The notes beneath the pieces were generated by a model. It saw only the letters and a program-made list of their open reading frames with translations, was not told where the DNA came from and did no database searches. Shown piece after piece: positions 7,278-15,390 of a DNA stretch of 18,141 nt. The DNA is taken from contig DFHP01000149.1 of NCBI GenBank assembly GCA_002371335.1, positions 1 through 18,141 on the forward strand, given 5' to 3'. Position numbers and translations under genes: made by a program. The number at the start of each line of letters is the position of its first letter. The stretch's first letter is position 1. This DNA is from Eubacterium sp. UBA3720 (GTDB taxonomy: Bacteria; Bacillota; Clostridia; Lachnospirales; Lachnospiraceae).

Positions 7278-8453
7278 ATGCTTTGTTCTAAATGTGGCGC
7301 GCCTATGGCAGAAGGCGATAAATTCTGTACCAAATGCGGCGCTCCGGCTGTTTCGATGTACCAGAGGCAGGAGGAAAATACATCAAAGACAGTGATCTGC
7401 AGATTTTGCGGAAAAACAATTCTCAGATCGGACAGGTTTTGCCAGTACTGCGGTAAACCGGTTGAGCCTGATCAGCAGAATGATTTCGTTTCAGGATTTG
7501 ATATTTATGAAGATTCAGATTCGGAAACCGGTCGTCAATATACTGAAGCTGATGAAAAAACAACGCGCAAAACTATTACCAGACAGGCTGTAGTTCTTTT
7601 ATCAGGCATTGTTGCCCTTGTGATCATGGCGATCGTTCTTGTCTGGAAGCTGACAGGGGGATCTGACAATACCCTCTTAACGGCATCTTCTTCGGCTGTC
7701 AGCGGCATAAGCAGCAGTTCGAGTACGGCAAAAGAGAACAATGGCAAAACGGAGCTTAATGAGGAAGACTTTAAATCCGATGGTTCCGAGAAATACTCGA
7801 CAGATGTTTTTTCGTTTTCACTTCCTTCTTACTGGAAGAATCTCTGCGAAAAAGACTCCGAGGATACTTTTATATCATTCAGACAGAAGAAGTCTTCGGA
7901 AGAAGGATACGACGGCACTTTATTTACGATAGCAGAAGTAGACAGCTCCGAGATCGAGACGATAGAAGGTAATTACGAGCTCCTCAAACAGGATGGAGAT
8001 TTCTGTTACGTGGTCATTTATCCGGATAATAAGACTTATAATACAGAGGATGAATATACGAAACTCGAGTACGAGCGTCTGCTTAAAGATGTTTCTTATA
8101 TCAAACAATCCTTTGAGCTGGCCGATATGCAGGGTGAAGACAAACCTGAAGAACCGGAAGGACCGGAAACCGAAGGAGATTATATCATTGCCGACAGTAA
8201 TTCCAGATATATAACCAGAGATGACCTGACAGGGCTTAGTCCCGAGCAGATCAGGATCGCGAGAAATGAGATCTATGCAAGAAAAGGAAGACGTTTTAAC
8301 GACGCATCGCTTCAGTCTTATTTTGATTCAAAATCCTGGTATAACGGAACAATATCGCCTTATGACTTCAATGACGGCATGCTGAATGATTTTGAAAAGA
8401 AAAATGCTGAGCTGATAAGGGCGTATGAGAATGAAAACGGCATTAACCAGTAA
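7278..8453 (+). CDS. Membrane protein with two zinc ribbons and a YARHG domain
   Basis: A 391-residue protein of unknown function. Two N-terminal zinc ribbons are clear, with cysteines C3/C6/C17/C20 and C41/C44/C55/C58 (CxxC-x10-CxxC). An acidic linker leads to one hydrophobic segment at about 104-123, then a Ser-rich stretch. After that come a region of about 170-275 with no recognised fold and a Pro/Glu linker. The C-terminal YARHG-type domain at about 305-385 is marked by IARNEIYARKGRRF and SYFDSKSWYNG. Topology is probably zinc ribbons in the cytoplasm and YARHG outside. Proteins of this build are common in Firmicutes and are usually unnamed; a sensing or envelope role is only a guess. 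AAAGGAGGT lies 7 nt before the ATG, making a strong start. No convincing plus-strand promoter was found, and the repeated element is directly upstream. Confidence 0.87.
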   Translation: MLCSKCGAPMAEGDKFCTKCGAPAVSMYQRQEENTSKTVICRFCGKTILRSDRFCQYCGKPVEPDQQNDFVSGFDIYEDSDSETGRQYTEADEKTTRKTITRQAVVLLSGIVALVIMAIVLVWKLTGGSDNTLLTASSSAVSGISSSSSTAKENNGKTELNEEDFKSDGSEKYSTDVFSFSLPSYWKNLCEKDSEDTFISFRQKKSSEEGYDGTLFTIAEVDSSEIETIEGNYELLKQDGDFCYVVIYPDNKTYNTEDEYTKLEYERLLKDVSYIKQSFELADMQGEDKPEEPEGPETEGDYIIADSNSRYITRDDLTGLSPEQIRIARNEIYARKGRRFNDASLQSYFDSKSWYNGTISPYDFNDGMLNDFEKKNAELIRAYENENGINQ

Positions 8454-8592
8454 TTAATGCTATTTGCGGAAACATTTGCACTAACGTGATAAACTTTGCG
8501 GGATCGTAGATAAAATCCGAAAAAAATTGTATAAACAGATGAAAAAAGAAGAGGGAAATCCGGTTTTTCTTCCACATAAAAATAACTTATGA

Positions 8593-8598
8593 TACAAT
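8593..8598 (+). promoter_or_regulatory. Possible extended -10 for the NhaC-family gene
   Basis: TACAAT preceded by TGA forms an extended -10. The hexamer 17 nt upstream (TTCCAC) is a poor -35. The predicted start near 8605 leaves a leader of about 30 nt. The rest of 8454-8635 is AT-rich, and I see no clear terminator after the zinc-ribbon gene. Confidence 0.35.
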
Positions 8599-8635
8599 CA
8601 TATCATTATCAAATCATAAAAAGGGGGAAACTTTT

Positions 8636-10255
8636 ATGTATGGAACTTTTTGGGCGTTGATTCCGCCGATCGTGGCAATCGTGCTGGCGCTGATCACAAA
8701 AGAGGTCTACAGCTCTCTGTTTGTAGGAATCATCGTTGGCGGAGCTTTCTACGCGGGAAACTTTGTAGGCGCCATGAACCACATTTTCAGCGAGGGCCTG
8801 ATCGCGCAGCTGGCGGATTCATATAATATGGGAATCCTTGTGTTCCTTGTTTTTCTGGGAGCGATCGTCTGTCTGATGAACAAGGCGGGAGGCTCTGCAG
8901 CTTTTGGAGAATGGGCTTCGACCCACATTAAAACAAGAGTAGGAGCGCAGCTTACCACGATCCTGCTGGGATGTCTGATTTTTATTGATGATTATTTTAA
9001 CTGTCTTACAGTCGGCTCGGTAATGAGACCTGTGACAGACCGTCATAATGTATCAAGGGCAAAACTTGCGTATCTGATCGACGCAACGGCGGCTCCGGTC
9101 TGCATAATCGCTCCAATATCTTCATGGGCTGCAGCAGTTTCCGGTTTTGCTCCGGAAGGAACAAACGGAATGTATCTTTTCATACGCGCGATTCCATATA
9201 ATTATTATGCGCTTCTGACGATCCTTATGATGGTAGGGCTGACGATAGCAAAGGTAGACTACGGTCCCATGGCAAGGTTTGAAAAGAATGCGTTAAAAGG
9301 AGATATTTTTTCAGGGAAAAAATTAATGGCGGAGGATGACAGTCAGATTGCCAAAGGAAAAGGAAAGGTAATCGATCTTATCTTCCCCATCGTTATTCTT
9401 ATCATCGCCTGTGTCATCGGAATGATATATTCAGGAGGCTTTTTTGACGGAGAAAGCTTTATCGATGCTTTCGCAGCATCAGATGCTTCTGTCGGCCTGG
9501 TGCTTGGTTCTTTTGCTGCTCTTGTGATCACTATTGTATTTCTGGTCAGCCGTAAGGTCCTTCCGTTCAAAGAATGTATGAACTGTATTACTGATGGTTT
9601 CAAGGCAATGGTTCCGGCTATCACGATCCTTGCTCTTGCATGGACTCTGAAGGGTATGACAGATTCTCTGGGCGCAGCTGAATATGTAGCAGGTCTTGTG
9701 GAAAAGAGCGCAGGCTCGCTGCTCAGCTTCCTGCCGGCGATCGTTTTTGTCATCGCTTGTTTTCTGGCTTTTGCGACGGGAACGAGCTGGGGTACATTTG
9801 GTATTCTTATCCCGATCTGTCTGAAAGTATTCCCGCTTGAAAGCGGAAACAGTCTCTCGATCATATGTGTATCCGCATGCATGGCCGGCGCCGTATGCGG
9901 AGATCATTGTTCACCAATATCTGATACGACCATAATGAGTTCCGCCGGCGCACAGTGTGATCATATAGATCATGTATCCACACAGCTTCCATATGCGGTC
10001 AGCGCCGCAGCGGTATCCTTTGTGACATATATCGTAGCCGGATTCGTAAAGAATCCTGTCATTTCGCTTTGCGTTGGAATACTGCTCATGATGATCGTGA
10101 TCATCGTGCTTCGCTACGCAATGTCTGAAGAAAGAAGACAGGATACAGAGTCTTCCGGGAAAGAAGATCCTTCTGCTGTAGCCGGAATATCAGCAGCAGT
10201 AAAAACTCCTGAAGCCGTCTCATCGGAGAAAGATTCGGAAGCTGCGGATAAGTAA
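8636..10255 (+). CDS. Na+/H+ antiporter, NhaC family
   Basis: A 539-residue polytopic membrane protein of the NhaC family, typically Na+/H+ exchangers; some relatives exchange organic acids instead, so the substrate is not certain. Family features are the N-terminal WALIPPIVAIVLALITKEVYSS, the segment GCLIFIDDYFNCLTVGSVMRPVTD with its membrane acidic residues, FATGTSWGTFGILIPI, and the strongly conserved GDHCSPISDTTIMSSAGAQC near residues 421-440. About 11-12 hydrophobic segments are visible. The last 40 residues form a hydrophilic Ser/Glu-rich cytoplasmic tail. AGGGGG lies 9 nt before the ATG. It appears to be a single-gene unit; no good terminator hairpin is seen between its stop and rnpB. 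Confidence 0.92.
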   Translation: MYGTFWALIPPIVAIVLALITKEVYSSLFVGIIVGGAFYAGNFVGAMNHIFSEGLIAQLADSYNMGILVFLVFLGAIVCLMNKAGGSAAFGEWASTHIKTRVGAQLTTILLGCLIFIDDYFNCLTVGSVMRPVTDRHNVSRAKLAYLIDATAAPVCIIAPISSWAAAVSGFAPEGTNGMYLFIRAIPYNYYALLTILMMVGLTIAKVDYGPMARFEKNALKGDIFSGKKLMAEDDSQIAKGKGKVIDLIFPIVILIIACVIGMIYSGGFFDGESFIDAFAASDASVGLVLGSFAALVITIVFLVSRKVLPFKECMNCITDGFKAMVPAITILALAWTLKGMTDSLGAAEYVAGLVEKSAGSLLSFLPAIVFVIACFLAFATGTSWGTFGILIPICLKVFPLESGNSLSIICVSACMAGAVCGDHCSPISDTTIMSSAGAQCDHIDHVSTQLPYAVSAAAVSFVTYIVAGFVKNPVISLCVGILLMMIVIIVLRYAMSEERRQDTESSGKEDPSAVAGISAAVKTPEAVSSEKDSEAADK

Positions 10256-10335
10256 TACCGGTGTAATGTCAGTAGTTTTTAATTTGTATAGCTTTTTTGC
10301 ATGAATTGGATTAAAATAAACTGATAAATCTGAGT

Positions 10336-10650
10336 AAAGCATGCGGTCGCGGCCGGAAGGATCGAAAGAGACCGGCTGAGGAAAGTCCGGGCTTCGCAGG
10401 GCAGGATGCCGGATAACGTCCGGCGGAGGCGACTCCAGGGATAGTGCAACAGAAATAGACCGCCTGCTTTTGCAGGTAAGGGTGGAAAGGCAGTGCAAGA
10501 GACTACCGCTGATGTGGTAACACATCAGGCTCTGTAAACCCCATCTGAAGCAAGACCGAACGTAAAACTATGTGGCGGCCCGTCACGTTTTCAGGTAGGT
10601 CGCTTAAGACTGCCGGTAACGGCAGTATACAGACAGATGACCGCACACGA
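10336..10650 (+). ncRNA. rnpB: RNase P RNA (class A)
   Basis: The catalytic RNA of RNase P, which trims tRNA 5' leaders. The conserved signatures occur in order: GAGGAAAGTCCGGGCT (from 10378), ACAGAAATAGACCGCC (from 10449), AGGGTGGAAAGG (to 10490), AGAGACTACCG, GTAAACCCC, and CAGGTAGGTCGCTTAAG (from 10592), ending with ACAGA. P1 is formed by TGCGGTC (10342-10348) and GACCGCA (10639-10645). The layout is ancestral class A, as expected for Clostridia rather than Bacilli. End positions are approximate. Confidence 0.96.
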
Positions 10651-10724
10651 CATAACCCGGCTTATCGCTTTGCTCAGATTTTCTTTTTATTGTCGCAGGG
10701 AAATTGACGCAATTTACTGTGAAA

Positions 10725-10757
10725 GAACAAAGTCCGCGAGCGGATTTTGTTCTTATA
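10725..10757 (+). terminator. Terminator downstream of rnpB
   Basis: GAACAAAGTCCGC (10725-10737) pairs with GCGGATTTTGTTC (10740-10752), giving a 13-bp stem with one G-U pair and a tight GA turn, followed by TTATAT. It is about 75 nt beyond the mature RNA end, so the primary transcript probably carries a 3' extension. Confidence 0.65.
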
Positions 10758-10763
10758 TACATT

Positions 10764-10816
10764 ACGGATCAAACCCGAATGAAACTCCTCAGGAGTACCG
10801 GCAGAGGCTGATCCGT
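10764..10816 (+). other. Nested hairpin in the maf leader
   Basis: The outer arms are ACGGATCA (10764-10771) and TGATCCGT (10809-10816). The inner arms are ACTCCT (10784-10789) and AGGAGT (10791-10796). The structure sits between the rnpB terminator and the maf ribosome site. It has no T tract, so it is not a terminator. Function is unknown. Confidence 0.35.
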
Positions 10817-10831
10817 GGAAAGATATGTTAT

Positions 10832-11428
10832 ATGTTCGATGAAAAAACCAGATTGATCCTGGCTTCCGGCTCACCAAGAAGAAAAGAACTTCTGGAACAC
10901 CTTGGAATGGACTTTGAAGTTATTGTCAGCGGATGTGATGAAACCACAGGATCTCTTGCGCCGGCGGAAACCGTAAAAGAGCTTTCAAAAAGGAAATGCC
11001 TTGCTTCTGCCCGCCGCATTCCGGACGACGCAATAGTAATAGGCGCGGATACAATCGTCGTATTTAACGGGATAATATACGGAAAGCCTGATAGTAAAAC
11101 AGATGCTTTTGAAATGCTGAAATCTCTGCAGGGCAGAATTCATGAGGTCTATACCGGAGTAACTGTAGCATCAGTAAAAAGCGGAAATATAGTTTATACA
11201 GATTCTTTTGCTGAAAAAACAGCCGTTCATGTGGCAAAAATGACAGAGGAAGAGATCATGCAATACACCGATTCGGGGGAGCCCTCCGATAAAGCAGGCG
11301 CATATGGCATCCAGGGGCTCTTTTCAAAATTTATAACCGGTATCGAGGGAGATTATTTTAATGTTGTGGGGCTTCCGCTGGCTGCGCTGTATTCTCATCT
11401 GAAGCTTCTCCGGGAACACATGATCTGA
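10832..11428 (+). CDS. maf: Maf-like nucleoside triphosphate pyrophosphatase
   Basis: A 198-residue Maf protein, normal length for the family. Maf enzymes hydrolyse non-canonical or excess nucleotides (dTTP/UTP in the YhdE type) to the monophosphate and pyrophosphate. Visible motifs are LASGSPRRKELL (10-21), GADTIV with catalytic D73 (71-76), GKP (84-86) and DKAGAYGIQG (153-162), the last fitting the dTTP/UTP-specific subgroup. The open frame extends upstream to 10637, inside rnpB. The ATG at 10832 is preferred because it follows GGAAAG by 9 nt and places the SGSPRR loop at the usual distance from the N-terminus. A DUF308 membrane protein follows 44 nt downstream and may be co-transcribed. 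Confidence 0.93.
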   Translation: MFDEKTRLILASGSPRRKELLEHLGMDFEVIVSGCDETTGSLAPAETVKELSKRKCLASARRIPDDAIVIGADTIVVFNGIIYGKPDSKTDAFEMLKSLQGRIHEVYTGVTVASVKSGNIVYTDSFAEKTAVHVAKMTEEEIMQYTDSGEPSDKAGAYGIQGLFSKFITGIEGDYFNVVGLPLAALYSHLKLLREHMI

Positions 11429-11472
11429 TTACAATACTTCAATGTGAAAGGTGATTTAAAGGGGCAAATATT

Positions 11473-12132
11473 ATGAAAGAATTTTTACATAGAATCAGAC
11501 TGATCACCAGTATCTGGGCTATACTTCTGATTGCGCTCGGAGTTCTTCTGGTCATGAGACCGGGAGAGGTTATGATCGTGATATGCCGTCTGTGCGGACT
11601 GCTGTTTGTTATTACAGGAGCATTTATGATCATAAGTTCCTCGATCAGACGGCTCTCTCAGGAAAACGGATACGCCGGATATCCTTTTTACGTGATCTTT
11701 GGAGGAGTGCTGCTTGCAGCCGGTCTGTTTATAGTATGGCAGTCAAAAGCGTTTATTGAGTTTGTAGCCATACTGCTTGCGATCATTCTGCTTATCAACG
11801 CCGTTAACGACATTATAGAGATGAGAACACTGCGTCTGTTCGGCTTTGTCGGATGGTATATATGTCTGGTGAATTTTGTAGTGAAATTCGTCTTTGCCGT
11901 ATTATTGATCATGAGGCCGTTTGACAGCCAAAGCGCACTGTACGTCGTTGCAGGAATCGGATTGATCTATGCCGGCATAAGCGCTCTGTTAGTTAATTTT
12001 AATATAGTCAGAGGCTATCGGAGTTTTACGAAAGCTTCAAATGAAGCTGCCCGTGAAGCAGATCTTCGAAAAGGCATAATCGATGGAACTCTGGTTGATG
12101 AGGAAACCATTGATTTTGATGATAAAAACTGA
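11473..12132 (+). CDS. DUF308/HdeD-like six-helix membrane protein
   Basis: A 219-residue membrane protein with six hydrophobic segments at about 10-28, 33-57, 69-88, 93-114, 121-146 and 154-174. They form repeated pairs in which the first helix starts with a GxLL or GvLLv pattern and ends in a MRP turn (LLVMRPGE, LLIMRPFD). This fits the DUF308/HdeD family; HdeD in enterobacteria is linked to acid resistance, but the Firmicutes members have no established role. The C-terminal 45 residues are charged and presumably cytoplasmic. The ATG follows AAAGGGG by about 8 nt. No terminator hairpin is evident before the next gene's leader, only a short T run at 12136-12142. Confidence 0.82.
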   Translation: MKEFLHRIRLITSIWAILLIALGVLLVMRPGEVMIVICRLCGLLFVITGAFMIISSSIRRLSQENGYAGYPFYVIFGGVLLAAGLFIVWQSKAFIEFVAILLAIILLINAVNDIIEMRTLRLFGFVGWYICLVNFVVKFVFAVLLIMRPFDSQSALYVVAGIGLIYAGISALLVNFNIVRGYRSFTKASNEAAREADLRKGIIDGTLVDEETIDFDDKN

Positions 12133-12205
12133 TTTTTTTAACGGATGAATCTGTTCCGGAACTTCTTATGAGCAATCTGCATTAAATAAAGGGACATGAA
12201 TTAAA

Positions 12206-12271
12206 ATGAAGAAGCTGTCACAGGATACCTTATACCGGTTTTCAATTCCGCTTTCGCAGGAAGAGAAATAA
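12206..12271 (+). CDS. Possible 21-codon leader ORF upstream of the dnaK paralogue
   Basis: ATG at 12206, stop TAA at 12269-12271, encoding MKKLSQDTLYRFSIPLSQEE plus a final K. AAAGGGA lies 11 nt upstream, a long but usable spacing. The frame runs through the 5' arm and loop of the terminator-like hairpin, so its translation could influence folding. No run of a single regulatory amino acid is present. It may be a chance frame. Confidence 0.25.
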   Translation: MKKLSQDTLYRFSIPLSQEEK

Positions 12272-12297
12272 GATCAGGGGTATTGTGACGGCTTTTT
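12213..12297 (+). terminator. Long-loop terminator/attenuator before the dnaK paralogue
   Basis: AGCTGTCACAGGATACC (12213-12229) pairs with GGTATTGTGACGGCT (12279-12293) except for a GG bulge and one G-U or mismatch position, and is followed by six Ts. The 49-nt loop contains a second hairpin, TTCCGC with GCAGGAA (about 12246-12262). It ends about 40 nt before the DnaK-like ATG. It may simply end the upstream transcript or act as a conditional attenuator. Confidence 0.6.
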
Positions 12298-12336
12298 TAT
12301 GTGAGAGGATAATTGAAAAATATCAGAGGAGGCTTT

Positions 12337-14106
12337 ATGGGAAAAGTTATAGGAATTGATCTGGGAACTACCAACAGCTGTGTTTCAGTGGTGGAACTTA
12401 GCGAACCGGTGATCATACCGAACGCGGAAGGCGGAAGAACTACTCCTTCTGTGATTGCTTTTACGAAAGACGGGGAACTGCTTGTGGGCGACCACGCCAG
12501 AAGACAGTCTGCCATGAATCCGAGAAGAACTATGGCATCGATAAAAAGACATATGGGCACTGATTTCCGGTTTGCTCCGGACGGCATGTCTCTTTCTCCT
12601 CAGGAGGTTTCCGCAATGATATTGAGGAAGCTGAAAAAGGATGCGGAGAATTATCTGGGAAGTGCGGTTGACAAGGCTGTGATTACCGTTCCGGCATATT
12701 TTAATGACGCGCAGCGTCAGGCGACAAAGGATGCAGGACGTATAGCCGGACTGGAGGTTCTCAGGATCATAAACGAACCTACATCTGCTGCATTGGCCTA
12801 TGGTCTGGATCACGGACATCCGCAGAAGGTACTGGTGTATGATCTGGGCGGAGGTACATTCGATGTATCTCTGATCGAAATGGGAGAAGGGCTCATAGAG
12901 GTGCTTGCCACCGCCGGAGATAACAGGCTTGGGGGAGATGATTTTGACGAACGCCTCACCTCATATGTCATTGAGGAATATAAAAAAACGAATCATATTA
13001 ATCTGGCAAAAGATCCCACGGCCGTTCAGCGGATAAAGGAAGCCTGCGAAACGGCAAAAAAAGAACTCTCCACTGCAATGACCGCTTCGATCAATCTGCC
13101 GTTTATTGCCACCGTAAAAGGCGAACCGATCCATATATATATGGATATTACCAGGGCAAAATTCGAAGAGCTGACTTCGGATCTTCTGAACAGGACCAGA
13201 GAGCCGGTACTGGATGTGCTGCGGGATGCAAAGATAAAAGGTTCTGAACTTGATAAAGTACTCCTTGTGGGAGGTTCGACCAGAATGGCTGCGGTTCAGA
13301 AACTTGTAAAAAATCTGACCGGTATCGAACCCTCCAGAAATATAAACCCTGACGAGTGCGTAGCAATGGGCGCAGCCGTTCAGGGAGCGAAACTCGGCGG
13401 GGAAATGATCTCCGGAGCAGGAAGCGATATCATTCTGATGGATGTTACGCCGCTGACGCTTTCTATTGAAACAGTAGGCGGGATTGCCACAAAGATCGTA
13501 GAACGCAACAGCACGATCCCCGCAAGATATACTCAGATCTTTTCAACGGCAATGCCTTATCAGACGACAGTTGAGATTAAAGTGCTGCAGGGAGAACGGC
13601 AGTTTGCCAGGGACAATACCCTTCTTGGAACATTCCGTCTTACCGGGATACGGAGGGCTATGGCAGGAGTGCCGCAGATAGAGGTCACATTTGATATTGA
13701 CGCCAACGGCATACTGAATGTTTCAGCAAAGGATCTGGGAACAGGACGTCAGAATTCGATCGTGATAGTTTCAGGCTCGAAAATGTCTGATGATGAGATA
13801 AAGCGGGCGATGGATGACGCGGCTTTTTACGCAGATGACGACAACGCCAGAAAGAAGCGCTTCGACGCCATAAATAATGCAAAGAGAAAGATCGCGCAGG
13901 CACAGCTTTACATACAGGAGCATAAGCAGGATCTGGATAAGGAAAAGAAACGCGGGCTAAAATCCGCCTCCGCTGCGGTCGAGAAATCAATACGATGGAA
14001 AAAGGCAGATAAGCTGACAGAAGGAGAGCTTGACGAAATCATCCGAAAGACGCAGGAGCTTGACGCACTTCTGGGTGATGCGGCAGGAACCGATGATCGG
14101 ATATAA
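12337..14106 (+). CDS. DnaK-like Hsp70 chaperone (orphan paralogue)
   Basis: A 589-residue Hsp70. The ATPase domain shows IGIDLGTTNSCVSVVE (5-20), VITVPAYFNDAQRQATKDAG, the adenosine loop INEPTSAALAYGL, VYDLGGGTFDVS and VLLVGGSTRMAAVQ. The linker is close to consensus (LMDVTPLTLSIETVGG), and the beta substrate domain has NSTIPA and FDIDANGILNVSAKD. The helical lid is short, and the tail (DALLGDAAGTDDRI) lacks the usual disordered acidic end. Hsp70 uses ATP cycles to bind and release unfolded peptides with DnaJ and GrpE. Neither partner, nor hrcA, is nearby, and no CIRCE operator was seen upstream. This is therefore probably a second DnaK rather than the main heat-shock copy. AGAGGAGG lies just upstream of the ATG; an upstream in-frame TTG at 12313 has no such support. 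Confidence 0.93.
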   Translation: MGKVIGIDLGTTNSCVSVVELSEPVIIPNAEGGRTTPSVIAFTKDGELLVGDHARRQSAMNPRRTMASIKRHMGTDFRFAPDGMSLSPQEVSAMILRKLKKDAENYLGSAVDKAVITVPAYFNDAQRQATKDAGRIAGLEVLRIINEPTSAALAYGLDHGHPQKVLVYDLGGGTFDVSLIEMGEGLIEVLATAGDNRLGGDDFDERLTSYVIEEYKKTNHINLAKDPTAVQRIKEACETAKKELSTAMTASINLPFIATVKGEPIHIYMDITRAKFEELTSDLLNRTREPVLDVLRDAKIKGSELDKVLLVGGSTRMAAVQKLVKNLTGIEPSRNINPDECVAMGAAVQGAKLGGEMISGAGSDIILMDVTPLTLSIETVGGIATKIVERNSTIPARYTQIFSTAMPYQTTVEIKVLQGERQFARDNTLLGTFRLTGIRRAMAGVPQIEVTFDIDANGILNVSAKDLGTGRQNSIVIVSGSKMSDDEIKRAMDDAAFYADDDNARKKRFDAINNAKRKIAQAQLYIQEHKQDLDKEKKRGLKSASAAVEKSIRWKKADKLTEGELDEIIRKTQELDALLGDAAGTDDRI

Positions 14107-14129
14107 GGGAAACTTTAAAGAAATGATAT

Positions 14130-14187
14130 AAGGCAGCTGCATATATATGAGTCTGATAGGATCCATATATATTCGGCTGCCTTTTTT
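14130..14187. terminator. Terminator between the convergent dnaK-like and tyrA genes
   Basis: AAGGCAGCTGCATATATATG (14130-14149) pairs with 14164-14183, nearly 20 bp with two or three mismatches, and is followed by TTTTTT on the plus strand. The last T overlaps the tyrA stop codon position. It is strong for the plus-strand gene. On the minus strand the tail is weak, but the same stem probably also stops tyrA transcription. Confidence 0.8.
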
Positions 14188-15281
14188 CAGCTTCTTTTTC
14201 GTATAATGTAGTTTCTGTTGTGAAGAATATGGATGGATTTCTCCATTGCGCGTTCGTCATAAAACTCTATGCAGAGCACGCCTTCTTCAAATTCACGATT
14301 GTTTACGATACCTATGTTTTTTATATTGATCTGGCTCATTGCCAGCAGCGTCGTAACTGTTGCTATACCGCCGGCTTCATCATAAATATCAAGGTAGATC
14401 GCGTAGTGTCTGGATACCGAGCCTCTTGCCTTGTCACTGAGCGAATCCCGGTAATCTTTCGCGGATGAGAACATGGCTTTGATATAATCGCCGTTTCCTG
14501 ATTCGATCAGTTCCTTGGTCTGAGTGAGCAGCTGAATATAGTTATCTAAAGTATTGGATATCTGACTGGTGTTGGTGAGACATATCTGTTCCCACATTTC
14601 CGGCGAGGATGAAGCTATCCTTGTGATATCGCGGAATCCACCCGCCGCCACAAGCTTCATTTTTTCGTCAATAGTGTCAGATTTTTTTACCATATTCACA
14701 AGAGTAGACGCTACGATCTGAGGAAGATGGCTGACGCCCGCTACGACATAATCATGTTCATAACAGCTCAGGATCATAGGAAGTGCCTTTGTCACAGAAA
14801 TCAGTTCGCGGAATGTGTCTACGTCTTCCTTTGGCACGTCTTTTGCGGGAGTTATAAAATAATAAGCATTTTCCATGAGAAAATCCGTAGAAGCAGAGAA
14901 GCCCGTCCTCTCAGAGCCGGCCATCGGATGACCTCCGATGAAATTACGGGAAAGTCCATTTTTTTCAGCAGCTTCTACTACGATAGATTTTACGCTTCCC
15001 ACATCAGTGATGATACACGTATCCTTTATAACTTTCCTGAGAAACGGAAAGTACTCGATATTTGTCTGTACCGGAGCGCAGAGAAATATATAATTACATT
15101 CTCCGAACACAGGATCCTGATATTTGCAGATCCGGTCAATGACGCCTTCGTTTCTGGCAGCTTCGACCGTAAGAGCGCTTCTGGTATAAGCCATCAGCTC
15201 GTAATCCGGATAGTTTTTTCTGAAAGATTTCGCAATGGATCCGCCGATCAGACCGAGACCGATAAAACCGATTTTTGTCAT
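14187..15281 (-). CDS. tyrA: Prephenate dehydrogenase with C-terminal ACT domain
   Basis: A 364-residue TyrA that oxidatively decarboxylates prephenate to 4-hydroxyphenylpyruvate with NAD(P)+, the tyrosine branch of aromatic amino-acid synthesis. The Rossmann motif is GLGLIGGS (8-15). Catalytic and substrate segments are DVGSVK (93-98), GGHPMAGSERTG (116-127, His118) and SHLPQ (184-188, His185). The all-helical dimer domain fills about 175-290. Residues 294-364 fit an ACT domain, usually the site of tyrosine feedback inhibition. There is no fused chorismate mutase, and no other aromatic-pathway gene is adjacent. The ATG follows AAGGA by about 9 nt. Transcription probably comes from the consensus-like promoter at 15391-15419 through a leader with two hairpins. 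Confidence 0.95.
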   Translation of the reverse strand: MTKIGFIGLGLIGGSIAKSFRKNYPDYELMAYTRSALTVEAARNEGVIDRICKYQDPVFGECNYIFLCAPVQTNIEYFPFLRKVIKDTCIITDVGSVKSIVVEAAEKNGLSRNFIGGHPMAGSERTGFSASTDFLMENAYYFITPAKDVPKEDVDTFRELISVTKALPMILSCYEHDYVVAGVSHLPQIVASTLVNMVKKSDTIDEKMKLVAAGGFRDITRIASSSPEMWEQICLTNTSQISNTLDNYIQLLTQTKELIESGNGDYIKAMFSSAKDYRDSLSDKARGSVSRHYAIYLDIYDEAGGIATVTTLLAMSQINIKNIGIVNNREFEEGVLCIEFYDERAMEKSIHILHNRNYIIRKRS

Positions 15282-15314
15282 TATTAATATCCTTCTTTTC
15301 TGACATTTATAAAA

Positions 15315-15374
15315 CTGTGTTTCCGATTTGAAAACACAGCATGCGGTTCGTTTTTATGCATAAAAATCACGAAC
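15315..15374 (-). promoter_or_regulatory. Two hairpins in the tyrA leader
   Basis: Read on the minus strand, the first hairpin (15374-15346) joins GTTCG and CGAAC around a 16-bp palindrome TTTTTATGCATAAAAA. The second has CTGTGTTT (15339-15332) pairing with AAACACAG (15322-15315), followed by TTTTAT, which resembles a weak intrinsic terminator. Both lie inside the predicted 100-nt leader, so they could attenuate tyrA. No T-box or other known riboswitch signature was found. Confidence 0.4.
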
Positions 15375-15390
15375 ATTCACACGCCACATA

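Noticed and set aside
9343..9907. Two long minus-strand frames (179 and 142 codons)
   Set aside because: Both are antisense to the conserved NhaC motifs and overlap each other in different frames; no domain or ribosome site.
10637..10831. In-frame 65-codon N-terminal extension of maf
   Set aside because: It starts inside rnpB and runs through its terminator. The internal ATG at 10832 has a ribosome site and gives the normal Maf length.
12133..12336. CIRCE (HrcA) operator before the DnaK-like gene
   Set aside because: Searched for TTAGCACTC-N9-GAGTGCTAA by eye; nothing similar is present.
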